64,000 nt of DNA. It comes from Terrabacter terrigena (GTDB lineage: Bacteria; Actinomycetota; Actinomycetes; Actinomycetales; Dermatophilaceae). Below, one piece after another: positions 49,877 through 58,743 of the stretch. The stretch lies in the NCBI RefSeq assembly GCF_042676085.1, contig NZ_JBHTKH010000019.1:11788-75787 (forward strand), given 5' to 3'. The position numbers and the translations under genes were made by a program. A model generated the notes under the pieces. That model saw only the letters and a program-made list of their open reading frames with translations, ran no database searches and was not told the origin of the DNA. The stretch's first letter is position 1, and each line of letters opens with the position of its first letter.

Positions 49877-51657
49877 GCCTCGGCCTTCGGCTGCGGCGGC
49901 ACGGGCGGGATGCGCAGCCCCGGCGGGGGCGAGCCGTGCTCGCGCTCGTACCAGGCGGCGTACGCGGCTACGGCGGTCGGCAGTGTCGGGAAGATCAGGG
50001 ACGCGCCCACCTGCTCGACGAGGCCTCCGGCCTCGAGCGAGACGCGCATGTCCTCCTTCACCCGAGCCATGGCGAACACGATGCCACGCCCCCTGAGCGT
50101 GGCGCACAGCGAGGAGAGCGCGTCGACGGCGGTGAGGTCGACCTCGGTGTTGGCCTCGGCGTTGAGCAGGAACCACGAGACGTCGCCGCGCTGCTGGGCC
50201 TCGTCGACCACCTCCAGGGCACGCCCCGTGAAGTCGTCGGCGTTGGCGAAGAAGAGCGGCGAGTCGTAGCGGTAGACGACGAGGCCGGGCACCTGCACGG
50301 CGTCGGGGTGGTCGTCGATGTCGTGCATGCCGGCGACGCCGGGCACGTAGCCGAGCACGCCGTCGTGGGGGTGCACGATGCGGCGCAGCAGGTCGAGCAC
50401 CGACAGCGCGATGGCCGCGCCGATGCCGGGCAGCACCCCGAAGAGCAGCACCGCGACGGTCGTCGCGAGCGCCAGCACGAGCTCGCTGCGGCGGAACGCG
50501 GCGATGCGCCGCAGCTCCGCGAGGTCGACGAGCCGGATCGCCGCGTAGACGACGACCGCGCCGAGGGCAGCCGTCGGGAAGGCCCCGATGACCGGCCCGA
50601 GCCACAGCAGGGTCGCGACCACGAGCGCGAGCGAGACGAGGGAGTGCAGCTGCGTGCGGGCGCCCATCGCGTCGGCGATGACGGTGCGGCTGCCGCTCGA
50701 GCTGACCGGAAAGCCCTGCAGCAGACCGGTGGCCACGTTGGCGCCACCGAGCGCGAGGAACTCCTGGTTGCTCTCGACGGCCTCGCCGCGGCGCGCCCCG
50801 AACGCCCGCCCGGTGAGGACGTTGTCGGAGTAGGCGACGACCGCGATGCCGAGCGCCGCGGGCAGCAGCCGCCACACGTCGACGCTGCCGAGGTCGGGCA
50901 CGTGGATCGCCGGCAGCCCCTGGGGCACGTCGCCGACGACCGACACGCCGGCCCGGTCGACGAGCCCGAGGAGCGCCACCACGGCGGTCGCGCCGAGCAT
51001 GCCGATGAGCGGCCCGGGCCACGTGGGCCGCAGGCGCTGGAAGGCCAGGAGCAGGGCGAGCACACCCATCGACAGCAGCAGCGTCGGCACGTGCACGGCA
51101 CCCAGGTGGGTGACGGCATACGCGAGCTCCTGCACGAACGACTGGCCCTGCACTCGGATGCCGGTGACCTTGCCGATCTGGCTGACGACCATGAGCGCCG
51201 CGATCCCGGCCATGTAGCCCACGAGCACCGGCTTGGAGAGCAGCTCGGAGAGGAAGCCGAGGCGCGTGAGGAAGCCGACGACACAGATGAGCCCGACGGC
51301 GATCGCGAGCAGCGCAGCCGTCTCCTGACGCATCGCGACGCCGCCTGCGGCCGTGACGAGCGCGCCGACACCGGCAGCCGTCATCAGCGCGGTCGTCGAC
51401 TCCGGCCCCACCGACAGCTGCCTCGACGAGCCGAGCACCGCGTAGACGAGCAGGCTCGGCCCGACCGCCCAGAGCCCCGTCACGGCGGGGAGCCCCGCGA
51501 CCTCCGCGTACGCGAGCACCTGGGGCACGAGGTACGCCGCGACGGTGACGCCGCCGAGCACGTCGCCGCGCAGCCACACGCGGTCGTAGTGGCGCAGCAC
51601 GGTGAGCCCCGGGAGCAGCCGCTCCCACAGCGCCCGCTCCCGCTGCACCGCCGTCAC
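49873..51657 (-). CDS. SulP family inorganic anion transporter with STAS domain
   Basis: The 594-residue protein has ten or more membrane segments, with the SulP signature GGVTVAAYLVPQVLAYAEVAGLPAVTGLW at the N-terminus. A C-terminal STAS domain follows (VDLTAVDALSSLCATLRGRGI). It probably exchanges sulfate or bicarbonate. The GTG at 51657 sits six bases after a TACGTT box and before the family N-terminus, and the next in-frame codons upstream are not conserved. The MOSC gene follows in the operon. Confidence 0.9.
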   Translation of the reverse strand: MTAVQRERALWERLLPGLTVLRHYDRVWLRGDVLGGVTVAAYLVPQVLAYAEVAGLPAVTGLWAVGPSLLVYAVLGSSRQLSVGPESTTALMTAAGVGALVTAAGGVAMRQETAALLAIAVGLICVVGFLTRLGFLSELLSKPVLVGYMAGIAALMVVSQIGKVTGIRVQGQSFVQELAYAVTHLGAVHVPTLLLSMGVLALLLAFQRLRPTWPGPLIGMLGATAVVALLGLVDRAGVSVVGDVPQGLPAIHVPDLGSVDVWRLLPAALGIAVVAYSDNVLTGRAFGARRGEAVESNQEFLALGGANVATGLLQGFPVSSSGSRTVIADAMGARTQLHSLVSLALVVATLLWLGPVIGAFPTAALGAVVVYAAIRLVDLAELRRIAAFRRSELVLALATTVAVLLFGVLPGIGAAIALSVLDLLRRIVHPHDGVLGYVPGVAGMHDIDDHPDAVQVPGLVVYRYDSPLFFANADDFTGRALEVVDEAQQRGDVSWFLLNAEANTEVDLTAVDALSSLCATLRGRGIVFAMARVKEDMRVSLEAGGLVEQVGASLIFPTLPTAVAAYAAWYEREHGSPPPGLRIPPVPPQPKAEA

Positions 51658-51686
51658 GCGACGAACGTACGCGACGACGTATGCCG

Positions 51687-52427
51687 TCAGGCAGGTTTCG
51701 GGGCCAGCCCGGCCACGGCGTCGGCCACCGACTCGACGACCCGCACGCCATCCGGCACGGCCGGTCGGCACACCACGACGACGGGGATCCCGAGGTCGTG
51801 GGCGGCGGCGAGCTTGGCCTCGGTCAGGGCGCCCCCGGAGTCCTTCGTGAGGAGCACGTCGATGCGGCGGCTCCTGAGCAGCTCGCGCTCGGCGGCATGG
51901 GGGTAGGGCCCGCGGGCGCGCAGCACCTCCCACGTCGTCGGCACGGTCCAGTCGGGCGGGTCGACGACCCTGGCCAGGACGTAGCGGTCGTCCCACGTGG
52001 CGAAGGACTCGAGCTGCTGCCGTCCGGTGGTGAGGAAGGGGCGCCGCCCGAGAGCCTCGGCGGCGACCCGGCCGGCGTCGACGTCCTCGACCCACGTGAA
52101 CGTGGCGGCGTGCGGGTGCACGGACCACCCCGGGCGCTGCAGCCGGACGAGCGGCACGCCGACGCGCGCCGTGGCGGCCAGGGCGTTGGCCGTGATCTGC
52201 TCGGCGAAGGGGTGGGTGGCGTCGACGACGTGGTCGTATCGCTCGGTGACGAGGTGGTCGGCGAGGCCGGAGACACCGCCGAAGCCGCCGACGCGCACCG
52301 CCCCGACGGGCAGCGCCGGGGCACTGACGCGCCCCGCGAGGCTGGACACGACGTCGTGGCCCCGCTCGACGAGCTCGGCGGCGAGCGCGCGGGCCTCGCC
52401 CGTGCCCCCGAGGATGAGGACGCGCAC
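51687..52427 (-). CDS. cobK: Precorrin-6A reductase CobK
   Basis: The 246-residue NADPH-dependent reductase converts precorrin-6A to dihydro-precorrin-6B. It starts VRVLILGGTGEARALAAEL, then has VVDATHPFAEQITANAL and the C-terminal LLTKDSGGALTEAKLAAA typical of CobK/CbiJ. One base separates the GTG from the stop of the CarH-like gene (TGAcGTG), so it is transcribed with the B12-dependent regulator and not with the other cob genes. Confidence 0.93.
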   Translation of the reverse strand: MRVLILGGTGEARALAAELVERGHDVVSSLAGRVSAPALPVGAVRVGGFGGVSGLADHLVTERYDHVVDATHPFAEQITANALAATARVGVPLVRLQRPGWSVHPHAATFTWVEDVDAGRVAAEALGRRPFLTTGRQQLESFATWDDRYVLARVVDPPDWTVPTTWEVLRARGPYPHAAERELLRSRRIDVLLTKDSGGALTEAKLAAAHDLGIPVVVVCRPAVPDGVRVVESVADAVAGLAPKPA

Positions 52428-52428
52428 G

Positions 52429-53373
52429 TCAGGCGGGGACTCGCAGGCGCCGCGACATCTCGCCGACGGCCACCGTGATCGAGTGACCGAGGTGGATGCA
52501 GCCGCCGGTGATCTCGTCCTGCTGGCTGCCACCGAGCCCGATGACGACCTCGGGGTGGCTACGGCTCACGGTCTCGACGATCTTGCGGGCCGCGGCGATG
52601 TCGACGTGTCGGGGAACCGCCATGACCATGCCCGCGGCCCGGCGCGCCTCGATGGCGCGCACCCACTCCTCGGCGGGCAGGTCCGCGCCGACGTAGACGG
52701 TGGCGAAGCCGGCCCGGCGGGCGGCGACGGCGAAGGCGAGGAGACCGAGCTCGTGCCTGGCCCCCGGCGGCAGGCCGATGAGCAGCGTGGGTCCGTCGCC
52801 CCGGCCCGAGGCGGCCTCGTAGGCGGCGGCGAGACGGCGCTGGACGGCATACGAGACGAGGTGCTCACCGGCCACGGTGAGGCGGCCGTGCGCCCACTCC
52901 TCGCCGACGAGCTCGAGGGTCGGCATCAGCCAGTCGTCTACGACGTGCTCGAAGGTGCCGAGGCCGAAGCGGGCGTCGAGCACGGCCGTCGCCGAGGCGC
53001 TGTCGAGCCGCTCGGCGGCGCGGATGAACGCCTCGGCGTCCTCGGACTGGTAGCGGCTGCCCGGCCGCAGCGGGGCCACGCGCCTGGGCACCGCGTGGGG
53101 TCGCTCGCGCGCGTCGCGGGCGTCGCGGCCGTCCTTGCTCGCCGCGTCGCGGGACGACAGGCGACGGACCGTCTCGGCGGCGGCCTCACGGGCCGACCAG
53201 CCTTCGTTGACGAGGGAGTTCATGATGGCGAGAGCCCGGACGTCCTCGGCGCCGTAGAGACGGTAGCCACCGTCGGACCGCTTGGGGCTGACGACGCCGT
53301 AGCGGCGCTCCCAGGCACGCAGGGTCGCGACGCTGATGCCCGTCAGCTCTGCCGCACGTTTGATGGTGTACAT
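52429..53373 (-). CDS. MerR-type CarH/LitR adenosylcobalamin photoreceptor regulator
   Basis: The 314-residue protein has an N-terminal MerR helix-turn-helix (YTIKRAAELTGISVATLRAWERRYGVVSP) and then a B12-binding region. The CarH signature W-x9-EH is complete: W160, E170, H171 (WAHGRLTVAGEH). His207 in the RHELG loop matches the lower-axial ligand position. CarH proteins bind adenosylcobalamin in the dark as tetramers, repress DNA, and fall apart in light. Some residues between the domains are low complexity (SSRDAASKDGRDARDARER). It sits between the SRPBCC gene and cobK in one operon and is divergent from the photolyase operon. Confidence 0.88.
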   Translation of the reverse strand: MYTIKRAAELTGISVATLRAWERRYGVVSPKRSDGGYRLYGAEDVRALAIMNSLVNEGWSAREAAAETVRRLSSRDAASKDGRDARDARERPHAVPRRVAPLRPGSRYQSEDAEAFIRAAERLDSASATAVLDARFGLGTFEHVVDDWLMPTLELVGEEWAHGRLTVAGEHLVSYAVQRRLAAAYEAASGRGDGPTLLIGLPPGARHELGLLAFAVAARRAGFATVYVGADLPAEEWVRAIEARRAAGMVMAVPRHVDIAAARKIVETVSRSHPEVVIGLGGSQQDEITGGCIHLGHSITVAVGEMSRRLRVPA

Positions 53374-53376
53374 CGC

Positions 53377-53847
53377 CTAGGCCAGCCGCCCCAGCGCCCG
53401 GCGCAGGCCCTGCTCGGCCTCGTCGCCGAGCTTCTTGAAGGCCGGCGCGAAGAGCGGCGCGACGAGCTTGGCGAGGCCCTTGAACTCGAACTCGGCGCGG
53501 TAGGTGACGGTCGTCCCGGTGCCGCTGCCCGGGCTGCCCGCCGCCCCGCCGTTGCCGGTCACGGTGCGCACGAACGTCATGGTGTCGTGGGCGACGACGG
53601 TCGCGTTCTCGCCGCGCAGCGCGAGCTTCTCGTCGGGCACGTGCTCCGTGACGAGGTAGTCGAGCTGGGTCTCGCGGCCGAGGAACTTCGAGGTGTTGTG
53701 GTAGCGCGTGCCGACTCCACCCTCGCCTGCGACGCGCTCGGTGCGGACGGTGCCGGGGTCCCAGTCGTTTGTGTTGGTGAAGTCGGAGAGGTAGGCGAAG
53801 ACACGGTCGACCGGGTGCTCGACGGTGACGGTGCGCACGATGACCAT
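53377..53847 (-). CDS. SRPBCC family protein
   Basis: The 156-residue protein has the SRPBCC helix-grip start VRTVTVEHPVDRVFAYLSDFTNTNDWDPGT and a C-terminal helix (FAPAFKKLGDEAEQGLRRAL). It probably binds a hydrophobic ligand such as a lipid or pigment precursor. I prefer the ATG at 53847 because GGGAG lies before it; the ATG at 53871, eight codons upstream, is possible. The operon order SRPBCC-carH-cobK and the divergent lipid-modifying genes hint at a role in light or membrane response. Confidence 0.78.
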   Translation of the reverse strand: MVIVRTVTVEHPVDRVFAYLSDFTNTNDWDPGTVRTERVAGEGGVGTRYHNTSKFLGRETQLDYLVTEHVPDEKLALRGENATVVAHDTMTFVRTVTGNGGAAGSPGSGTGTTVTYRAEFEFKGLAKLVAPLFAPAFKKLGDEAEQGLRRALGRLA

Positions 53848-53860
53848 GCCCTGCTCCCAA

Positions 53861-53894
53861 ACCTTTGACATACCTTGAACAGCCACTCTACGGT
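53861..53894 (+). promoter_or_regulatory. Promoter with an 11-bp direct repeat, candidate CarH operator
   Basis: ACCTTTGACAT (53861-53871) and ACCTTGAACAG (53872-53882) are abutting copies of the same 11-base pattern. CarH-type regulators bind 11-base direct repeats. The first copy contains a TTGACA -35 box, followed after 18 bases by TACGGT, so bound protein would block the plus-strand photolyase operon in the dark. The divergent SRPBCC-carH-cobK operon could share the control. Confidence 0.65.
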
Positions 53895-54013
53895 GTGGAC
53901 GGAGGATGGACAACGCACCACGTCGAAACGACTCGACGAAGAGACGTTGAGACGCACAATCCGCTCGGGGCGCCGCGCCGAACCACACGGGACCCATCAG
54001 CCAGGAGGCCTCG

Positions 54014-55324
54014 GTGACTCGCCCCAGCCACACCACCCGACCCACCCGACCCGCTCGAGCGACTCGACCGGCTCGACCGACTGCGGCGGTGATCGGCGCG
54101 GGCGTCTCCGGCCTCACCGCGGCGCACGTGCTCAGCGCGACCCATGACGTGACCCTGTTCGAGAGCGACTCGCGCCTCGGCGGCCACGCCCACACCCACG
54201 AGGTGACAGGTCAGCGTGGGGCCCTGCGCATCGACAGCGGTTTCATCGTCCACAACGAGAAGACCTACCCGAACCTGCTCCGCCTCTTCGGCGAGCTCGG
54301 CGTCCCGACGCAGCCGACCGAGATGAGCATGAGCATCACGTGCCAGGGCTGCGGGCTCTCGTACGCCGGAGGGCGCGGCCCCAAGGGGATGTTCGCCCAG
54401 CGTCGCCGGGTCGCCGACCCGAGGTTCGTGCGCATGCTCGCCGAGGTGCCGCGCTTCCACCGCGCTGCGCACGCGCTGCTCGCCGACGAGTCGCAGCACC
54501 CGACCTGGGGTGAGTTCCTCGCGCAGCAGCGCTTCTCCGCGTACTTCGTCCGACACTTCGCCATCCCCCTGGTCGCCTGCGTGTGGTCCTGCGGCGACCT
54601 CGACGCGTCGTCCTACCCGGCCCGTCACCTCTTCCGGTTCCTCGACCACCACGGCATGCTGACGGTGACGGGGTCGCCCACGTGGCGCACCGTCACCGGC
54701 GGGTCCGCGACCTACGTCGACCGGCTCGTCGAGCGTCTGCCCGACGTGCGCAAGGAGAGCCCGGTGACCGCAGTGTCCAGGCACGACGACGGGGTCGACG
54801 TCCTCGTCGCCGGCGGCCACGTCACGACGTTCGACCGCGCGGTCGTGGCCACGCACGCCGACCAGGCCCTCGACCTGCTCGCCGACGCCTCCCCCGACGA
54901 GAAGCGCGACCTCTCGGCCATCCGCTACTCGCGCAACGAGACCTGGCTGCACCGCGACTCCTCGGTGCTGCCGAGGCCGAAGCAGGCCAGGGCGTCGTGG
55001 AACTACCGCATGCGTGCCTGCGACGCCCCGGCGCCCGACGTCACGGTCAGCTACTGGATGAACCGCCTGCACGCCATCACCGACGCCGACGACCACGTGG
55101 TGACGCTCAACCCGGGCGGCAGCGTCGACCCGTCGCTCGTCACGGCGCGGATGAGCTACGACCACCCGATCTTCACGCGCGACGCCGTCGAGGCGGCAGC
55201 CCGGCTCCGCAGCGCCGGCGGCGACCGCCTCGCCTTCGCGGGGGCCCACCTCGGCTGGGGCTTCCACGAGGACGGGTGCCGCTCGGGCGTGGAGGCGGCC
55301 GAGTCCTTCGGGGTGCACTGGTGA
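54014..55324 (+). CDS. FAD-dependent amine-oxidase-like oxidoreductase
   Basis: The 436-residue protein has an FAD-binding start AAVIGAGVSGLTAAHVLSATHDVTLFESDSRLGG and the motif HTHEV next to it. It resembles the family found beside CFA-synthase-like methyltransferases and DUF1365 genes, which may modify or protect membrane fatty acids under light or oxidative stress. The substrate is not proven. The start is GTG with GGAGG upstream; an N-terminal Arg/Pro/Thr-rich stretch of about 22 residues is not conserved. It overlaps the DUF1365 gene by four bases. Confidence 0.83.
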   Translation: MTRPSHTTRPTRPARATRPARPTAAVIGAGVSGLTAAHVLSATHDVTLFESDSRLGGHAHTHEVTGQRGALRIDSGFIVHNEKTYPNLLRLFGELGVPTQPTEMSMSITCQGCGLSYAGGRGPKGMFAQRRRVADPRFVRMLAEVPRFHRAAHALLADESQHPTWGEFLAQQRFSAYFVRHFAIPLVACVWSCGDLDASSYPARHLFRFLDHHGMLTVTGSPTWRTVTGGSATYVDRLVERLPDVRKESPVTAVSRHDDGVDVLVAGGHVTTFDRAVVATHADQALDLLADASPDEKRDLSAIRYSRNETWLHRDSSVLPRPKQARASWNYRMRACDAPAPDVTVSYWMNRLHAITDADDHVVTLNPGGSVDPSLVTARMSYDHPIFTRDAVEAAARLRSAGGDRLAFAGAHLGWGFHEDGCRSGVEAAESFGVHW

Positions 55325-56076
55325 CAGCCGTCCTGACCCCGCCCGCGGTGCCGGCCCTCGTCGACGGCACCGTCGCCCACTCGCGTCGCACGCCCCTGCG
55401 CCACAGCTTCACCCACGGCCACTACCAGTGGCTCGTCGACCTCGACGACCTGCCGCAGATGCCTTGGCCTGCACGGCTCTTCGCGCGCTTCGACGCGCGC
55501 GACCACCTCGACCGCGGACGGCTCGGCGGCGGCATACGTGGTGACGTCACGCGGTTCCTGGCGGCCCGCGGCGTCACCCTCCAGCCCACCGACCGCGTGC
55601 TCATGCTCGCGAACGCGCGGGTGCTCGGGCACACCTTCGACCCGCTGTCGGTCTTCTGGTGCCTCCGCCCCGACAGCACACTGCTCGCCGTGGTCTTCGA
55701 GGTCCACAACACGTACGGCGAGCGCCACGCCTACCTGCTCGACGTCGCCGACGACGGCACGGCCACGGTGGGCAAGGCCTTCTACGTGTCGCCCTTCAAC
55801 GACACGAGCGGGGAGTATGCCGTCCGCCTCGTGCTCGAGCCGCGTGCCGTGGGCGTGACGGTGGCGCTCGACCGTGACGGCGAGCGCATCATGACCGCCG
55901 TCACCCGCGGCACCCCGGAGCCGGCCACCCCGCGCGCGCTCCTCCGACTCGTCCGACGTCACGGGCTCATGACCCAGCGCGTGACCGCCCTGATCCGGGC
56001 GCACGGCATCCGGCTCTGGTTGCGCCGACTGCCCGTCGTGCCCCGCCCCCGACACCCCGAGGAGGCCGTCCGATGA
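55321..56076 (+). CDS. DUF1365 domain-containing protein
   Basis: The 251-residue protein matches DUF1365 along its length: HSRRTPLRHSFTHGHYQWLVDLDDL, LGHTFDPLSVFWCL, VVFEVHNTYGERHAYLL and KAFYVSPFNDTSGEY. The function is unknown, but this family is consistently linked to CFA-synthase-like methyltransferases and FAD oxidoreductases in light- or singlet-oxygen-controlled clusters. It overlaps both neighbours (GTGA and ATGA). Confidence 0.88.
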   Translation: MTAVLTPPAVPALVDGTVAHSRRTPLRHSFTHGHYQWLVDLDDLPQMPWPARLFARFDARDHLDRGRLGGGIRGDVTRFLAARGVTLQPTDRVLMLANARVLGHTFDPLSVFWCLRPDSTLLAVVFEVHNTYGERHAYLLDVADDGTATVGKAFYVSPFNDTSGEYAVRLVLEPRAVGVTVALDRDGERIMTAVTRGTPEPATPRALLRLVRRHGLMTQRVTALIRAHGIRLWLRRLPVVPRPRHPEEAVR

Positions 56077-57353
56077 CCGCCGCACCCCAGGCCTTGAGCC
56101 AGCCGATCTGCCTGCGCCGCCCGAGCCTTCGCCACTTCTGCGTGCGCGCCCGTCTCGCCCGGAGCATCGTCGCCCAGGTGGCCAAGCGCGTCCCCGTCGA
56201 CGTCGTGCTGCCCGACGGTTCGCTCCTCGGCGGTGGCGCCCGCGACGCCTCGCGGCCCGGGCTGCAGCTCGTGCGTCCGACCGCCGTCTTCGAGCGGCTC
56301 GCGCACCATCCGAAGATCGGCATCGGCGAGGGCTACATGGCCGGCGACTGGAAGACGGCCGAGGGCACCGACCTCGCCGACCTGTTCAGGCCGTTCGCCG
56401 AGCGCATGACGACGGCCGTCCCGCCGGGCTGGCTGCGGCTGCGCGGCTTCGTCGACCGGCGCATCCCGACGATCCAGAACAACACGCTGCTCGGCTCGCG
56501 CCGCAACATCGAGGCGCACTACGACCTGTCCAACGACCTCTTCGCGACCTTCCTCGACGAGACCATGAGCTACAGCTCGGCGATGTTCGACCGCTCGCTG
56601 CCGCTGAGTGGGCAGTCGTTCGAGGAGGCTCAGCTGCGCAAGGTCAACGCGATCCTCGACATGGCGAAGGTCGGTCAGGGGTCGCGCGTGCTCGAGATCG
56701 GCACGGGCTGGGGCACGCTGGCGCTCGAGGCCGCCCGACGTGGCGCGGCGGTGACGACGGTGACCCTGTCGAAGGAGCAGGCGGCGCTGGCACGCGAGCG
56801 GGTGGCCTCTGCCGGGCACGCCGACGACGTCGACATCCGCATCCAGGACTACCGCGAGGTCGACGGACGCTACGACGCCATCGTCAGCGTCGAGATGATC
56901 GAGGCCGTCGGCGAGGAGTACTGGGAGACCTACTTCCGCACCATCGACGAGCGGCTCGCCCCGGGAGGCGTCGCAGCCGTACAGGCGATCCTCATGTCGC
57001 ACGAGCGGCTGCTCGCGACGAAGCACTCATACGGCTGGATCCAGAAGCACATCTTCCCCGGCGGCCTCATCCCGAGCCTGCAGGCGATCCACGAGACGAC
57101 GTCCGCCGCGACGACCCTCCGCATGACGGGCGTGGACGCGTTCGGCGCCGACTACGCCGAGACGCTCCGGCGCTGGCGCGAGACATTCCTCGCGCGCTGG
57201 CCCGAGGTCAACGCCCTGGGCTTCGACGAGACGTTCCGGCGCAAGTGGGAGTTCTACCTCGCGTACTGCGAGGCCGGATTCGCCACCGGCTACCTCGACG
57301 TCGCGCAGGTGCGCCTCGAGAGGGAGCTGGAGACCGCTGGGGGCACTGCCTGA
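56073..57353 (+). CDS. Cyclopropane-fatty-acyl-phospholipid synthase family methyltransferase
   Basis: The 426-residue SAM-dependent enzyme has the CFA pattern NIEAHYDLSNDLFATFLDETMSYSSAMF, the SAM loop VLEIGTGWGTLALEAA, and YFRTIDERLAPGG with a C-terminal RRWRETFLARWPEV. It would methylate unsaturated membrane lipids (cyclopropane or branched/furan-type products are possible). It is translated right after DUF1365 and is joined to the photolyase gene by a one-base TGATG overlap, so expression is probably light-linked. Confidence 0.9.
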   Translation: MTAAPQALSQPICLRRPSLRHFCVRARLARSIVAQVAKRVPVDVVLPDGSLLGGGARDASRPGLQLVRPTAVFERLAHHPKIGIGEGYMAGDWKTAEGTDLADLFRPFAERMTTAVPPGWLRLRGFVDRRIPTIQNNTLLGSRRNIEAHYDLSNDLFATFLDETMSYSSAMFDRSLPLSGQSFEEAQLRKVNAILDMAKVGQGSRVLEIGTGWGTLALEAARRGAAVTTVTLSKEQAALARERVASAGHADDVDIRIQDYREVDGRYDAIVSVEMIEAVGEEYWETYFRTIDERLAPGGVAAVQAILMSHERLLATKHSYGWIQKHIFPGGLIPSLQAIHETTSAATTLRMTGVDAFGADYAETLRRWRETFLARWPEVNALGFDETFRRKWEFYLAYCEAGFATGYLDVAQVRLERELETAGGTA

Positions 57354-58717
57354 TGGTCGAGGCGAGCACGTCGATCCTGTGGTTCCGCCGCGACCTGCGG
57401 CTGACCGACCACCCGGCGCTGCTCGCGGCCGTCGACAGCGCGACGCACGTGCTCCCGGTCTTCGTGCTCGACCCGAGGCTGCTCGACGGCACCCCACGGT
57501 CGCGGCGGCTGCTCGCCTCGCTCGAGGCGCTGGCGAAGGACACCCGGGACGCGCTCGTCATCCGCAGGGGCGACCCCGTCGAGGTCATCCCGCGCCTGGC
57601 CAAGCAGGTCGGCGCCCACCAGGTGCACGTCTCCCGCGAGACGACGCCCTACGGCCGTCGCCGTGACGAGAAGGTCGAGAAGGCCCTCGCCGACCAGGGT
57701 TGCGCGCTGGTCGCCACGGGCACCCCGTATGCCGTCGGACCGGGTCGCATCGTCAACCAGTCCGGTTCTCCCTACAAGGTTTTCACGCCCTTCTCCAAGG
57801 CGTGGCAGCAGCACGGCCGCCCTGCGCCCGCGGGCCGCCCCAAGCGCATCTCGTGGCTGCGTGACGAGGTGCGCGGCGACCCGCTGCCGAGGGTGCCGCG
57901 CATGGAGGCCGGTGAGGCCGCCGCGCTGAAGCGGTGGAAGACGTTCCTCCACGACGGGCTGACGGCATACGACCGCGAACGCGACCGGCCCGACCTCGAC
58001 TCGACGTCCCGGCTGTCGGCACCACTCAAGTACGGCGAGATCCATCCGCGCACGATCCTCGCCGACATCGCCGCCCACTCGGCCGGGCGCTCGAAGGCGG
58101 CGACGGCCTACGTCACGGAGCTCATCTGGCGCGAGTTCTACGCCGACGTGCTCTGGCACAACCCGCGCTCAGCGTGGCACGACCTTCGTCCCGAGCTCGC
58201 CCGGCTGCCCTACGACTCGGGCGCCGAGACCGACCACCTCGTCGAGGCGTGGCGCGAGGGACGCACCGGCTATCCCATCGTCGACGCGGGGATGCGCCAG
58301 CTGCTCGAGGAGGGCTGGATGCACAACCGGGTGCGCATGATCACGGCGAGCTTCCTCACGAAGGACCTCCACGTCTGGTGGCCGGTGGGTGCCCAGCACT
58401 TCCTCGACCACCTCATCGACGGCGACATCGCGTCGAACAACCACGGCTGGCAGTGGGTCGCGGGTACGGGGACCGACGCGTCGCCGTACTTCCGTGTCTT
58501 CAACCCGGTCACGCAGGGGCGCAAGTTCGACCCCGACGGCGAGTACGTCCGACGGTGGGTGCCGCAGCTGCGTCACCTGGGCGGGGCGCAGGTGCACGAG
58601 CCCTGGAAGCATGACAACGGGTACGACGACGACTACCCGACGCGCATCGTCGACCACGACGAGGAGCGCAAGGAGACGCTGGTGCGCTACGAACGCGCCC
58701 GAGGCCACTCGACCTGA
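57353..58717 (+). CDS. phrB: Deoxyribodipyrimidine photolyase
   Basis: The 454-residue flavoprotein repairs UV pyrimidine dimers with light energy. The antenna domain begins SILWFRRDLRLTDHPALLAAV. The C-terminal FAD domain has YVTELIWREFYADVLWHNP, GYPIVDAGMRQLLEEGWMHNRVRMITASFL and NNHGWQWVAGTGTDASPYFRVFNP, typical of class I CPD photolyases. The position in the CarH-controlled operon supports light induction. Confidence 0.93.
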   Translation: MVEASTSILWFRRDLRLTDHPALLAAVDSATHVLPVFVLDPRLLDGTPRSRRLLASLEALAKDTRDALVIRRGDPVEVIPRLAKQVGAHQVHVSRETTPYGRRRDEKVEKALADQGCALVATGTPYAVGPGRIVNQSGSPYKVFTPFSKAWQQHGRPAPAGRPKRISWLRDEVRGDPLPRVPRMEAGEAAALKRWKTFLHDGLTAYDRERDRPDLDSTSRLSAPLKYGEIHPRTILADIAAHSAGRSKAATAYVTELIWREFYADVLWHNPRSAWHDLRPELARLPYDSGAETDHLVEAWREGRTGYPIVDAGMRQLLEEGWMHNRVRMITASFLTKDLHVWWPVGAQHFLDHLIDGDIASNNHGWQWVAGTGTDASPYFRVFNPVTQGRKFDPDGEYVRRWVPQLRHLGGAQVHEPWKHDNGYDDDYPTRIVDHDEERKETLVRYERARGHST

Positions 58718-58743
58718 CCGTCCGCGACCGGAGGAGACGACAC

